From the NCBI GenBank assembly GCA_963787425.1, contig CAWBCV010000015.1, positions 115,431 through 179,430 of the forward strand: a stretch of DNA of 64,000 nucleotides. Reading direction: 5' to 3'. Under the pieces are notes generated by a model that did not search any database, had not been told where the DNA came from, and saw nothing but the letters and a program-made list of their open reading frames with translations. Shown here one piece after another: positions 29,352-38,425 of the stretch. The stretch is from AP-15 sp963787425. GTDB taxonomy: Bacteria > Pseudomonadota > Alphaproteobacteria > ATCC43930 > CGMCC-115725. Within the stretch, counting starts at the first letter, position 1. Each line of letters starts with the position of its first letter. The position numbers were made by a program, and so were the translations under genes.

Positions 29352-30410
29352 ATGCCTCGGTACCCAAAATACACGACCACGGTCATCGGGGCGCACAGTG
29401 TTCCGCGCTGGTACGAGACGCTCGACCGGCTGGTGACCCTGGGACAGCTCCAGCAGGCCGATCTCGCCGACGCGCAATTTCGCGCGATGCAGGCGGCGAT
29501 CCTGGAACAGGAGATTGCGGGGATCGACGTGATCACGGGGGGCGAAATGCATCGACGCACGCATAACCGGCACTCGCCGCCAAATGCGATGCTCAACCAT
29601 TTCTGGCAGAAGATCCCGGCCTTCCAGGGAGAGACCCGACCCAAGCCGATCACCATGCACGATCCGAACGTCACCCATCCCGCCGCGATCTGCAAAGGGC
29701 AGATCTCCGACACCACGGATCTCGGGCTGGTCGACGAATTCAGGATCGTATCCGCGTTCGCGCGCAAACCGGTCAAGGTCACGATGACCGGGCCGCACTT
29801 GCTGGCAGCGGTCGCCTATGACGAGCATTATGGCGATCTCGCCCCGATGATGCTCGACCTCGGCAAGCTGTTGCACAACAACTTCCGCCGTCTGGCCGAG
29901 GCCGGCTGCAGGCATATTCAAGTCGACGAGCCCTACTTTACGCCGGCATCCGATGAGGACGTGAGCGCTGCCGTGGATGCGATCAACCTCTCGCTGGATG
30001 GACTTCCGGACGATGTTCACGTTTCGGTTCATATTTGTCAGGGCAATTATGCGGTTGGCCCCGATTACGATGGGCAGATCGGTCATCGTTACTTTGACTT
30101 CGGCCGCTACAAGGCCGATCTGGTGTGCCGGATCGAGTGTGACGCATATCTGATCGAACATGACATGACCGACCACTTCGAAGGCCTTCTGGGCGACCAG
30201 CAACTGGGGGTCGGCGCGGTCGACGTGCAGGCGCCCAACATCGAAACCGGCGCCCAGATAGCCGAACGCATCAGAGCGCACCCGTGGCTCGCGCCCGAGC
30301 AGACCATTATCACCAGCTCATGCGGGTTCAATCACCTTTCCAGGCACATCGCGCTCGGTAAGATGCGCGCCATGGCCGAAGCCAAATCGATTTTGGGCGG
30401 CGCAACATAA
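29352..30410 (+). CDS. Cobalamin-independent methionine synthase-like (MetE C-terminal/UROD-fold) protein
   Basis: 352-aa protein corresponding to only the C-terminal catalytic half of MetE. 'TTTVIGAHSVPRW' is the start block and 'AGIDVITGGEMHRR' follows. 'GCRHIQVDEPYF' (about 185-196) gives an acidic residue. 'VHICQGN' (about 222-228) gives His-x-Cys, and 'TSSCGFNHL' near the C-terminus (Cys about 328) gives the second Cys, consistent with a zinc site. It lacks the MetE N-terminal half, so it may transfer methyl groups to or from another thiol. It precedes the histidine-kinase gene by 11 bp. Confidence 0.82.
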   Translation: MPRYPKYTTTVIGAHSVPRWYETLDRLVTLGQLQQADLADAQFRAMQAAILEQEIAGIDVITGGEMHRRTHNRHSPPNAMLNHFWQKIPAFQGETRPKPITMHDPNVTHPAAICKGQISDTTDLGLVDEFRIVSAFARKPVKVTMTGPHLLAAVAYDEHYGDLAPMMLDLGKLLHNNFRRLAEAGCRHIQVDEPYFTPASDEDVSAAVDAINLSLDGLPDDVHVSVHICQGNYAVGPDYDGQIGHRYFDFGRYKADLVCRIECDAYLIEHDMTDHFEGLLGDQQLGVGAVDVQAPNIETGAQIAERIRAHPWLAPEQTIITSSCGFNHLSRHIALGKMRAMAEAKSILGGAT

Positions 30411-30421
30411 GCGGCTGGCCA

Positions 30422-32674
30422 ATGGACGAGGTCGAATACAGCCGCGAGTACATCGAAAGCCGGCTCCGCGAAACCGAGGAGCGGTTTCGTTTGGCACAAA
30501 TAACCAGTGGGATCGGCTGGTTCGAATGGGATTTGGCGACAAACGAGTGGCAGTGGACACCCTATGTAGCGGTCCTCTTTGGCTTCGATCCTGAGATTCC
30601 GAAGCCCTCATTTTCCGAGTGGGAGCGCGCAATCTTCATCGACGACCTGCCAAAACTGCACGCGGCGATCGAGCGCGCAGCGCAGTCGGGCGCGTATTAC
30701 AGCGAATTCCGGGTAAGGCACCCCGACGGCAGCGTCCACTGGATCGCGGGCAAAGGCGAAGCCCGGAAGGGTGGCAACGGCCGCGCCGGTTGGGTGTCCG
30801 GCGTCTATTACGAGATCAGCGAGCGCAAGGCGCTGGAAGCCCGGCTGTTGGCGCTCAACGAAACTCTGGAAGCCCGCATTGCCGAACTTCGCGAAGAGGC
30901 GCGCACGTTGGAGGTGCTCAACCGCACCGGCGCGGCTCTCGCGGCGGAGCTCAGCCTGGAGCGGCTGGTTCAGACCGTTACCGACGCCGCCGTCGAACTC
31001 ACCAGGGCTCAGTTCGGCGGTTTCTTCTACAATGTGATCGACGAGAACGGCGAGGCGTACACGCTGTACTCGCTTTCAGGCGAGCCGCGCGAAGCTTTTG
31101 CGAACTTTCCGATGCCGCGCAACACGCCCGTGTTCGAGCCGACCTTTCGCGGAGAGGGCTCGGTCCGATCGGACGACATCCTTGCTGATCCTCGCTACGG
31201 GCAGAACCCGCCTTACAATGGCATGCCTCCCGGACACCTGCCGGTGCGCAGCTACCTGGCGATACCAGTGGTCTCCCGCACTGGCGAGGTGATCGGCGGA
31301 TTGTTTTTCGGTCACCCGGAACCAGGCGTTTTTACCCCGCGCGACGAGCGGATCGTGACCGGCATTGCGGCGCAAGCGGCGATCGCGATCGACAATGCGC
31401 GGCTCTTTGAAGCAAGCCAGCGGGAGGTTACGGCTCGCCGTCACGCCGAACAGGAGCTGCAACGGATCAACGAGACGCTCGAGGAACGCGTCGCCGAGGA
31501 GATCAAAAATCGGCAGCAAATGGAAGACGCGCTGCGCCAGGCGCAGAAAATGGAGGCGATTGGTCAATTGACCGGCGGTGTTGCCCACGACTTCAACAAT
31601 CTGCTGACGGTCATCATGGGCAACATCGAGACCATGCAGCGTCGGCTTCCGCCGGACCACGAGTTTCATCGCCTGATCGCGGCCGCCCTAAGGGGTGCTT
31701 TCCGCGGCGCTGAGCTCACTCAGCGTCTGCTCGTGTTTGCACGGCGCCAGCCGCTCGCGCCCGAGGTGGTTTCGCCAAACAAGCTGGTCACCGGCATGTC
31801 CGATCTGTTGCGGCGCGCGCTCGGCGAAGCGGTCGCGATCGAAACGGTTTTGGCGGGAGGGCTCTGGAACGTCTTTGCCGATGCCAACCAGCTCGAAAAC
31901 GCGCTGATCAACCTCGCCGTCAATGCGCGCGACGCGATGCCGGATGGCGGAAAACTGACCATTGAAACGGCCAACTGCTATCTCGACGATGCCTATTGCT
32001 CAATGCACGCCGACCTCACTCCCGGCCAGTATGTCGGCGTATTCGTAACCGACGCCGGCGCGGGCATGCCCGAGGATGTCGTCCAGAAAGCATTCGAACC
32101 GTTTTTTACGACGAAAGGAATTGGCCAGGGCACCGGATTGGGCCTCTCGCAGGTCTACGGCTTCGTCAAGCAGTCCGGCGGGCATGTTAAGATCTACAGC
32201 GAGGTGGGACAGGGTACCTGCGTGAAGCTCTATCTGCCCCGGCACCATGGGGTTGGGGCGTTTCTGGAGCCGTCATCGGAGCCGCGCAATCCTCCCCGGG
32301 CCCAGCAGGGCGAAACCGTGCTGGTCGTCGAAGACGATCCGGACGTGCGGACCTACACGGTCGAGATGGTGAGCGATCTTGGATACCAGGTCATCAGCGC
32401 CGCCGATGGCCGGGCGGCCTTGCAAGTGCTGGACGTTCATCCCGAGCTTTGTCTTCTGTTCACTGACGTGGGACTGCCGGGCGGCATGAACGGCCGCCAG
32501 CTCGCCGATGAAGCGATCCTGAGGCGGCCGGGCATCAAAGTTTTGTTCACGACGGGATATGCCCGCAACGCCATCGTGCATCACGGACGGCTCGATCCCG
32601 GTGTCGAGGTGATCTTCAAACCGTTCACCTACTCGGATTTGGCCGCCAAGCTCAGAAAGGCTTTCGAGAGCTGA
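30422..32674 (+). CDS. PAS-GAF hybrid histidine kinase with receiver domain
   Basis: 750-aa soluble-looking hybrid kinase with no TM segment. A PAS domain (about 20-135, with PAC 'EFRVRHPDGSVHWIAGKG') is followed by a coiled-coil linker (about 138-165), a GAF domain (about 165-325) and a second coiled coil. The phospho-acceptor His389 is in 'HDFNNLL' (HWE-unlike, HisKA-type). The N-box Asn501 is in 'NLAVNARDAMP', and the G boxes are 'DAGAGMP' and 'GTGLGLSQV'. A C-terminal receiver has phospho-acceptor Asp682 in 'LLFTDVGLPGG'. The sensed signal is probably cytoplasmic. No dedicated response-regulator gene is adjacent. Confidence 0.92.
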   Translation: MDEVEYSREYIESRLRETEERFRLAQITSGIGWFEWDLATNEWQWTPYVAVLFGFDPEIPKPSFSEWERAIFIDDLPKLHAAIERAAQSGAYYSEFRVRHPDGSVHWIAGKGEARKGGNGRAGWVSGVYYEISERKALEARLLALNETLEARIAELREEARTLEVLNRTGAALAAELSLERLVQTVTDAAVELTRAQFGGFFYNVIDENGEAYTLYSLSGEPREAFANFPMPRNTPVFEPTFRGEGSVRSDDILADPRYGQNPPYNGMPPGHLPVRSYLAIPVVSRTGEVIGGLFFGHPEPGVFTPRDERIVTGIAAQAAIAIDNARLFEASQREVTARRHAEQELQRINETLEERVAEEIKNRQQMEDALRQAQKMEAIGQLTGGVAHDFNNLLTVIMGNIETMQRRLPPDHEFHRLIAAALRGAFRGAELTQRLLVFARRQPLAPEVVSPNKLVTGMSDLLRRALGEAVAIETVLAGGLWNVFADANQLENALINLAVNARDAMPDGGKLTIETANCYLDDAYCSMHADLTPGQYVGVFVTDAGAGMPEDVVQKAFEPFFTTKGIGQGTGLGLSQVYGFVKQSGGHVKIYSEVGQGTCVKLYLPRHHGVGAFLEPSSEPRNPPRAQQGETVLVVEDDPDVRTYTVEMVSDLGYQVISAADGRAALQVLDVHPELCLLFTDVGLPGGMNGRQLADEAILRRPGIKVLFTTGYARNAIVHHGRLDPGVEVIFKPFTYSDLAAKLRKAFES

Positions 32675-32699
32675 TCTGCGGTTCCCTGGCTGGCGCTCA

Positions 32700-33293
32700 C
32701 TAGACTAGACCCGCGACGAGACCTCTATTCAAAGCCTCCTCGGCGGACAGATACCAACCGCCGTAAGCGCGGCGAGCGATTTCTTCCGCATCCACATTTG
32801 CGCCGTCGATCAGTTCGGCGAACCCCTGTTCCTCGAGACGCAGCCCGTGGTCGATGTCGGCGATCATTTCTTCGAGCACCCGCCGGCAACTGCCCAAGGG
32901 GCCCTCTAGGTGCAGATCCTTGACCATCCTGCGGCCGTGAATGAGCAGCGCCGCATCGCGGGTCAACCACCGTTTGTCCTTGGGGAATGCGGCCATCACC
33001 GTCACCCCGGCCGAGGCGACGAGGGTCTTGCCCAGAAACCAGACGTCCCTGCCGTGCTGCTGGCGCAGCAATCGCACTTCTTCGGCGAGGCGACGGCCGA
33101 TCTCGGCGTCGCCGCCATCGGTGAAAAGCTCGATCAGGATCGAGCCGTCGACCTCCAACACAGGGAGCAGCTGATCGAAAAAGCTGGCGACCATAGGGTG
33201 CCCGACCGGTCCCGACAGGCGAACCGTCGGGCGCGCGAGCCGGGCCCGGATTGCCTCCGGAATCGGCGGAACCTCGTCGCACCGCCCGGTCAT
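32700..33293 (-). CDS. ClpP-class serine protease-like protein
   Basis: 197-aa protein of the ClpP/crotonase-like protease fold. The catalytic Ser94 is in 'VASAGVTVMAAF' and His119 in 'LLIHGRRM'. 'WYLSAEEALNRGLV' at the C-terminus matches the ClpP 'SAEEA..YGL' end; the Asp of the triad is less obvious. A Clp ATPase gene is not adjacent. Main ClpP proteins are more conserved and about the same length, so this looks like a divergent paralogue of the ClpP-like family. Function unknown. Confidence 0.78.
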   Translation of the reverse strand: MTGRCDEVPPIPEAIRARLARPTVRLSGPVGHPMVASFFDQLLPVLEVDGSILIELFTDGGDAEIGRRLAEEVRLLRQQHGRDVWFLGKTLVASAGVTVMAAFPKDKRWLTRDAALLIHGRRMVKDLHLEGPLGSCRRVLEEMIADIDHGLRLEEQGFAELIDGANVDAEEIARRAYGGWYLSAEEALNRGLVAGLV

Positions 33294-33396
33294 CTGGCGC
33301 TGCGCTTAATGATATGACGGCGAAGCCGCATGTCGAAACCTCCGGCGCCCTAGCTGCGGCGCGGTTTAGTGGACGGTCCGTGTTCGGTTGTTCACC

Positions 33397-34844
33397 TTAA
33401 ACAAGCATTCGCCTCAGAGGTTCAATGGAGGAGAACCACGCCCCTCCCGCAACCGCCGCGGCGTTGATTAGCCCGAAGGCGGCCAGCGCCGCGCCGAGCG
33501 CGAAGAAGACGTTGGACATGTCGCCGGTCAAGCGCAGCGCCAGCCAGCCGCCACCGCCGGCAATGACGAGGCGCGTCAAATTCGCGACGAAAGGCCAGCG
33601 CAGCCGGCCAACGCCCTGCGAGGCGAAATAGAGCGCCATGCCGAGCCCGAACAGGCCGTAAAATGGACCTACCGCACGCAGATAACGCGTGCCGGCGTCG
33701 AGCATGGCCGGATCGGTGTCGAACAGCGAGAGCCACAGGTGTGGGAAAGTGGCTGCCGTCAGCCCGATCGCCTCGGTGACGGCGGCGGCCGCTGCAGCGC
33801 CGATCCACGCGATGTGCAGCGCGCGCTGCTGCCGCCCCGCGCCGATATTCGTGCCCACCATCGCGACGAGCGGCCCGCCGAGCCCGAAGACGATCGGGAC
33901 CAGCAGATATTCGAGGCGCGAGCCCATGCCGTAGCCGGCGATCGCAGCCGGCCCGAACCTTCCGACGAGGGCCGTCGCGATCACGATGATCAGATTGGTC
34001 TGGACCGTGATCAACGCGGCGACGCCGCCGACGCGCAGGATGTCGCGGAACAGCCGCCACTGGAAACGGAATTTGCGAAACGCGGGCCGCAGGACCGAAC
34101 GCCGCGACCGGAGATAGGCTGCAAGAGCCGCGCTGCCGATTGCGTAATAGGCAACCACTGCCACCGCGCCCCCGGCGACCCCGAGGCGGGGGAAGGCCCC
34201 CAACCGAGGATCAAAGACGGCGACAGCGGCACCAGCACGACAACCCGGGCACAGGTAACGAGCGCCGGGACAGCCATGTTGCCGGTGCCGCGGATCACAT
34301 TGGCGAGCGAGTTGAAGATCCACAAGAGGACGGCGCCAGAGAAGACCACGTTGGAGTAGGTCAGCGACGCCGTGAGAGAAGCGCCATTGCCGCCCATCGC
34401 GCCGTAGAGCCAGGGGCCGCCACCCAGTACTGCGAGCATAAAGAAAAGCCCGAAGATGACGGCGATGACAAGCGCATGCAGCGCCAGCGCATTGGCATCG
34501 GCGCGGCGCCCGCCGCCGAGTGCTCGGGCAACCGCCGATGATATGCCGCCGCCAACCGCGCCGGCCGACATCATCTGCATCAGCATGACCATGGGGAAGA
34601 CCAGAGCGACGCCAGCCAGCGCATCGGTGCCGAGCCAGCCAACGAAATAGGTCTCGATCAGCCCGACCGACGCTTGCACGAACATGACGAGGACGTTCGG
34701 GGCGGCCAATTTCAGGAGCGTGGTCCCGATCGGCGCTTCCAGCAGCAGGCGGGTGCGGGGATCGAAGCGGGCCGCGGTCGGCGCAGATGCGATCGCGACC
34801 GGAGATACGACGGCATCCGGCAGCGCCGCCTCACGCAAAGACAT
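33397..34844 (-). CDS. MATE-family efflux transporter, frameshift near 34188-34201
   Basis: About 480-aa multidrug and toxic-compound extrusion transporter with around 12 TM segments split over two frames. N-terminal 'LLLEAPIGTTLLKLAAPNVLVMF', 'IETYFVGWLGTDALAGVAL' and 'ARALGGGRRADA' are in the frame from ATG 34844. The second half ('GGVAALITVQTNLIIVIATAL', 'YGMGSRLEYLLVPIVFG') is in another frame. The shift falls in adjacent GGGGG and CCCCC runs at 34188-34201; one extra base restores one protein. It is divergent from the MarR gene, which may control it. Confidence 0.85.
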
Positions 34845-34873
34845 GGAATTGGCTCCGCTTCGGTGCCGCGCGG

Positions 34874-34916
34874 TTGACATGCGTGCGCATGCACCTAATT
34901 GTAAGCGCGTATGCAC
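34874..34916 (+). promoter_or_regulatory. Divergent promoter/operator between the MATE and MarR genes
   Basis: TTGACA (34874-34879), a 16-bp spacer and TAATTG (34896-34901) form a plausible sigma-70 promoter reading toward marR. Two near-identical 10-mers, GCGCATGCAC (34885-34894) and GCGTATGCAC (34907-34916), lie 22 bp apart, two helical turns. One sits in the spacer and one just downstream of the -10. This fits autorepression by the MarR product and joint control of the efflux gene. Confidence 0.55.
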
Positions 34917-34936
34917 TTTGTCAAGATCGAGGATCG

Positions 34937-35416
34937 ATGCCCGCCGACACGAGACTGAAGTCCGAGCTCTGCAATTGTCTGGCGCTGCGCCAGGCCGCCC
35001 GGCACGTGACGCAATTTTATGATCAGTTTCTGGCCCCGACTGGGTTGCGCACGACGCAATTTTCGATCCTGGCGAGACTGCAACGCCTCGGCCCGATGAC
35101 GATCAGCGCACTCGCCGCCGATCTCGTCATGGACCGCACGACTCTCGGCCGCAACCTGCAGCCGCTCGAGCGCGAGGGGCTCGTGGCCGTCGTCAAAGGG
35201 CGCACCGACCGCCGGAGTCGGGAAGTTCGCCTGACCGACACCGGGGCCGAGCGGCTTCGCACCGCCATCGAAGGCTGGGTGAAAGCGCAGGCAGGGTTCG
35301 AGGCGGTATTCGGAGAACAGCGCAGCTCCGAGTTGCGCGCGCTGCTGCAGGCGGTCTCGGCCAGCGAGCTGGAGGGCGCCAGGCCACGGGGTTTGCCGCA
35401 AGCACCGCCGGGCTAG
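34937..35416 (+). CDS. MarR-family transcriptional regulator
   Basis: 159-aa winged-helix regulator. Dimerisation helices flank a wHTH: 'GLRTTQFSILARLQRLGPMTISALAADLVMDRTTLGRNLQPLEREGLV' spans about 36-83 and 'RTDRRSREVRLTDTG' (about 89-103) is the wing and following strand with the usual DRR motif. It probably binds phenolic or other small ligands and represses its own gene and the divergent MATE efflux gene. ATG 34937 follows CGAGGATCG; the longer frame upstream has no domain support. Confidence 0.9.
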   Translation: MPADTRLKSELCNCLALRQAARHVTQFYDQFLAPTGLRTTQFSILARLQRLGPMTISALAADLVMDRTTLGRNLQPLEREGLVAVVKGRTDRRSREVRLTDTGAERLRTAIEGWVKAQAGFEAVFGEQRSSELRALLQAVSASELEGARPRGLPQAPPG

Positions 35417-35481
35417 GCGGGGCACGTCCGCCTGCCTGATGCGCATTGACAAAGAAGCTTCCAGAGGCCACCTGCCCACGG

Positions 35482-35763
35482 ATGAAGTCCGTTGGCCTCA
35501 AGGTTCTGAAGAATAAGCTCAGCGAATACGTTCGCTTGGCGGCAGCCGGTGAGACGATCGTTATCACCGACCGCAACCGTATCGTCGCCGAAATCGTTCC
35601 GCCGCGGCGAGAACCACAGTCGGTTATCGAGCGCGGCGTGCGCGAAGGTTGGATCAGGCCCGCAACACGGGGAGCGAATTGGCCCCCGCCGAGCAAGCCG
35701 GTCCCCGGGCTGTCGCTCGAGCAGTTGTTGGCCGATCTGGAGCGCGACCGCGAAGACCGGTGA
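35482..35763 (+). CDS. Phd/YefM-type antitoxin
   Basis: 93-aa antitoxin of the prevent-host-death/YefM family. 'VGLKVLKNKLSEYVRLAAAGETIVITDRNRIVAEIVPP' (about 4-41) is the DNA-binding Phd fold. The C-terminal part is proline-rich and then acidic ('LSLEQLLADLERDREDR'), the likely toxin-binding tail. The last codon overlaps the GTG start of the PIN toxin (GTGA), the usual arrangement. It should neutralise the toxin and repress the operon. Confidence 0.85.
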   Translation: MKSVGLKVLKNKLSEYVRLAAAGETIVITDRNRIVAEIVPPRREPQSVIERGVREGWIRPATRGANWPPPSKPVPGLSLEQLLADLERDREDR

Positions 35764-36152
35764 TCTATATCGACAGTTCGGTCGCTCTCGCTCGACTGGT
35801 TCTGGAATCCCGCTCTCCGCCGGGGCGGTTTTGGGAGCAGCGATTGGTGTCGAGTCGCCTGCTCGAATATGAAGTCTGGAACCGAGTGCACGCTTACGGT
35901 CTGACCGGTTCGCACGCAAACGAGGCGAGCGTCCTGCTGATCGGCATCGAACTTGTCGAGATGGAGAGGCCGGTGCTTGCGAGAGCCTTGGAACCGCTCC
36001 CGCTACCGCTTCAACTTCGCACTCTTGATGTGCTCCATCTCGCTACCATGCGTTTTGTGCGCGGCCGGACCGATGCGATGGAGCTTGCGAGCTATGACAA
36101 CCGCCTAGCTGCGGCGGCGCAGGCGCTCGGCATCCCGCTCGCGGCTTTGTGA
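35760..36152 (+). CDS. PIN-domain toxin (VapC-like)
   Basis: 130-aa PIN ribonuclease, the toxin partner of the Phd-type antitoxin. Acidic active-site residues are at Asp5 ('YIDSSVALA'), Glu36 or Glu38 ('RLLEYEVWN'), Asp90 ('LDVLHLATM') and Asp113 ('SYDNRLAAAA'). It would cleave RNA, probably tRNA or rRNA as in VapC. The start is taken as GTG 35760, overlapping the antitoxin stop. Upstream in-frame sequence lies inside the antitoxin gene. Confidence 0.87.
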   Translation: MIYIDSSVALARLVLESRSPPGRFWEQRLVSSRLLEYEVWNRVHAYGLTGSHANEASVLLIGIELVEMERPVLARALEPLPLPLQLRTLDVLHLATMRFVRGRTDAMELASYDNRLAAAAQALGIPLAAL

Positions 36153-36215
36153 GCGGCACCCATAGCACGGCCATGCGTTGATCCGACAGCATCTCGCCCT
36201 TATGTTCCGGCTGGC

Positions 36216-38018
36216 ATGACCTCCCTCAGCCGGATCCGCAATTTCGCGATCATCGCGCATATCGACCACGGCAAGTCGACCCTTGCGGATCGGCTGATTC
36301 AGGCGTGCGGCGGGCTCGAGGCGCGCGAGATGCGCGAGCAGGTGCTCGACAACATGGAGCTTGAGCGCGAGCGCGGCATCACAATCAAGGCGCAGACCGT
36401 GCGTCTCGAATACCGCGCCCGGGACGGCGAGACCTATGTCCTCAACCTGATGGACACGCCGGGCCACGTCGATTTCTCGTACGAGGTCAGCCGGTCGCTC
36501 GCGGCCTGCGAGGGCTCGCTCCTGGTCGTCGATGCGAGCCAGGGGGTCGAGGCGCAGACCCTCGCCAATGTCTACCAGGCGGTCGGGGCCGGGCACGAGA
36601 TCGTGCCGGTGCTGAACAAGATCGACCTGCCGGCGGCCGAGCCCGACCGGGTCAAGGAGCAGATCGAGGATGTGATCGGGCTCGACGCCTCGGAGGCGCT
36701 CCTCATCTCGGCCAAAACGGGGCTCAACATCGACCAGGTGCTCGAAGCGCTGGTGACCCGCCTGCCGCCGCCCTCCGGCGACGCCGCGGCGCCGCTTAAG
36801 GCACTCTTGGTCGATAGCTGGTACGACCCTTATCTCGGCGTCGTGATCCTGGTCCGCGTCAAGGACGGGGTGCTCGTTCCGGGGCAGAAGATCCGGCTGA
36901 TGGCGACCGACGCGGTGCACCCGATCGAGCGGGTCGGGGTGTTCACCCCGAAAGGCGTCGCGGTCGAGGCGCTGGGGCCGGGCGAGATCGGGTTCATCAC
37001 CGCCGGCATAAAGACCGTCGCCGATTGCCGCGTCGGCGATACGATCACCGAGGATCGCCGCCCAACGGCGGCGCCATTGCCAGGCTTCAAGCCGGTGCAG
37101 CCGGTGGTCTTCTGCGGCCTCTTCCCGACCGATGCGGCCGATTACGAACGATTGCGCGACAGTCTGGCCAAGCTCCGCCTCAACGATGCGAGCTTCGAGT
37201 ACGAGCCCGAGACCTCGGTCGCGCTCGGCTTCGGCTTCCGCTGCGGGTTTCTCGGGCTCCTGCATCTGGAGATCATCCAGGAGCGCCTCGCCCGCGAGTT
37301 CGACCTCGACCTGTTGGCGACAGCGCCGTCGGTGGTCTACCGGGTGCATCTGACCAACGGCGGGGTGCGTACCTTGCATAACCCGGCCGATATGCCCGAT
37401 CCGGTGCGGATCGACCATATCGAGGAGCCGTGGATCAAGGCGACGATCCTGGTGCCCGACACATATCTCGGGCCGATCCTCGCGTTGTGCGAAGAGCGCC
37501 GCGGCGTGCAAGCCGACCTGACCTACGCCGGCACCCGGGCGATGCTGGTCTATCGCCTGCCGTTGAACGAAGTCGTGTTCGATTTTTACGACCGGCTGAA
37601 ATCGGTCAGCCGCGGCTACGCCAGCTTCGACTACCAGCTCGACGGCTACAGCGAGGGCGACCTCGTATTGATGAACATCCTGGTCAACAGCGAGCCGGTC
37701 GACGCATTGTCGATCATCGTGCACCGCAGCCAAGCCGAGCGGCGCGGCCGCGCGCTGTGCGAACGGTTGAAGGACCTGATCCCGCGCCAGCTCTTTGCGG
37801 TGGCGATCCAGGCCGCTATCGGCGGCCGGATCATCGCCCGCGAGACCGTCAAGGCGCTGCGCAAGGACGTGCTCGCCAAATGCTACGGCGGCGACGTGAC
37901 CCGCAAAAGAAAGCTCCTCGACAAGCAAAAAGAGGGCAAGAAGCGGATGCGCCAGTTCGGCAAGGTCGAAATCCCGCAATCCGCCTTCATCGCCGCCCTC
38001 AAGATGGGCGACAGCTGA
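36216..38018 (+). CDS. lepA: Elongation factor 4 (LepA)
   Basis: Full-length 600-aa LepA/EF4, the ribosome-associated GTPase. The G1 loop 'AHIDHGKST' lies near residue 11-19, switch II 'DTPGHVDFSYE' near 80-90 and G4 'NKIDLPAA' near 135-142. 'DLVLMNILVN' and the LepA-specific C-terminal domain 'GRIIARETVKALRKDVLAKCYG' end with 'AKMGDS'-like sequence. Two copies of its 3' end lie downstream at 38793-38985 and 43022-43696. The gene itself looks intact, so the downstream fragments are derived copies. Confidence 0.97.
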   Translation: MTSLSRIRNFAIIAHIDHGKSTLADRLIQACGGLEAREMREQVLDNMELERERGITIKAQTVRLEYRARDGETYVLNLMDTPGHVDFSYEVSRSLAACEGSLLVVDASQGVEAQTLANVYQAVGAGHEIVPVLNKIDLPAAEPDRVKEQIEDVIGLDASEALLISAKTGLNIDQVLEALVTRLPPPSGDAAAPLKALLVDSWYDPYLGVVILVRVKDGVLVPGQKIRLMATDAVHPIERVGVFTPKGVAVEALGPGEIGFITAGIKTVADCRVGDTITEDRRPTAAPLPGFKPVQPVVFCGLFPTDAADYERLRDSLAKLRLNDASFEYEPETSVALGFGFRCGFLGLLHLEIIQERLAREFDLDLLATAPSVVYRVHLTNGGVRTLHNPADMPDPVRIDHIEEPWIKATILVPDTYLGPILALCEERRGVQADLTYAGTRAMLVYRLPLNEVVFDFYDRLKSVSRGYASFDYQLDGYSEGDLVLMNILVNSEPVDALSIIVHRSQAERRGRALCERLKDLIPRQLFAVAIQAAIGGRIIARETVKALRKDVLAKCYGGDVTRKRKLLDKQKEGKKRMRQFGKVEIPQSAFIAALKMGDS

Positions 38019-38190
38019 CGGCGCAGGGGGCCAGGGGTGCGGTCTGCCGAAGACCGCCAGGATCAAGGAGCCCCGCACCATTTGCCCCGCAAACGCCGAG
38101 CACTACGGGATACTGGCAAGAATCGGGTCGCTCAGAACTAAGGGGGGTTCGGCGATCGCCCAGCAGCTTAGTCCAGAGCAACCAAATGTC
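38019..38190 (-). pseudogene. Decayed 3' segment of the membrane-protein gene found at 43677-43997
   Basis: The DNA immediately after lepA resembles the DNA after the lepA fragment at 43697 onward. A minus-strand segment here reads 'FAGQMVRGSLILAVFGRP', clearly related to 'FAVLMVLGLLILALSGRR' of the gene at 43677-43997, but with an in-frame stop. Similarity appears to fade near 38190. So this is a degenerate copy of that gene's tail, in the same orientation and position relative to lepA. Comparison by eye only. Confidence 0.65.
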
Positions 38191-38199
38191 AGATTTGGT

Positions 38200-38424
38200 G
38201 TGGACGAAAACCAAGTGCGGCATACTTTCCGCCACACAGATCAGCTGGGCCTTGATCGGGATGCGGTTTCGAACGCAATCCGGGCTGATCTCGCTCGACA
38301 GGGACCCGCTTCACCAGAAGCAAATATTACTGGAAACATCAGCGTCAGCGGAGTCACGATCGAATATAGAGCGTTTGGTCTAGCTGACGGTACTATCAAT
38401 GTCGGTCGAATCACGGGTCCTTGA
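38200..38424 (+). pseudogene. Possible C-terminal fragment of a polymorphic toxin-like protein
   Basis: An open stretch of about 74 residues from GTG 38200: 'RHTFRHTDQLGLDRDAVSNA' followed by 'NITGNISVSGVTIEYRAFGL' and 'GTINVGRITGP'. It has no ATG and no preceding domain, and abuts the decayed membrane-gene segment at about 38190, so it looks like an isolated C-terminal module. Similar histidine-and-'NVGRI' endings occur at the C-termini of secreted polymorphic toxins, but I cannot name the family. The stop at 38424 lies 1 bp before the DUF6984-like gene. That closeness supports a toxin-immunity-like pair, as inference. Confidence 0.45.
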
Positions 38425-38425
38425 A

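Noticed and set aside
36105..38081. Long open frame antisense to lepA (658 codons)
   Set aside because: It is a shadow of the highly conserved lepA codons on the other strand and matches no family. High GC keeps antisense frames open.
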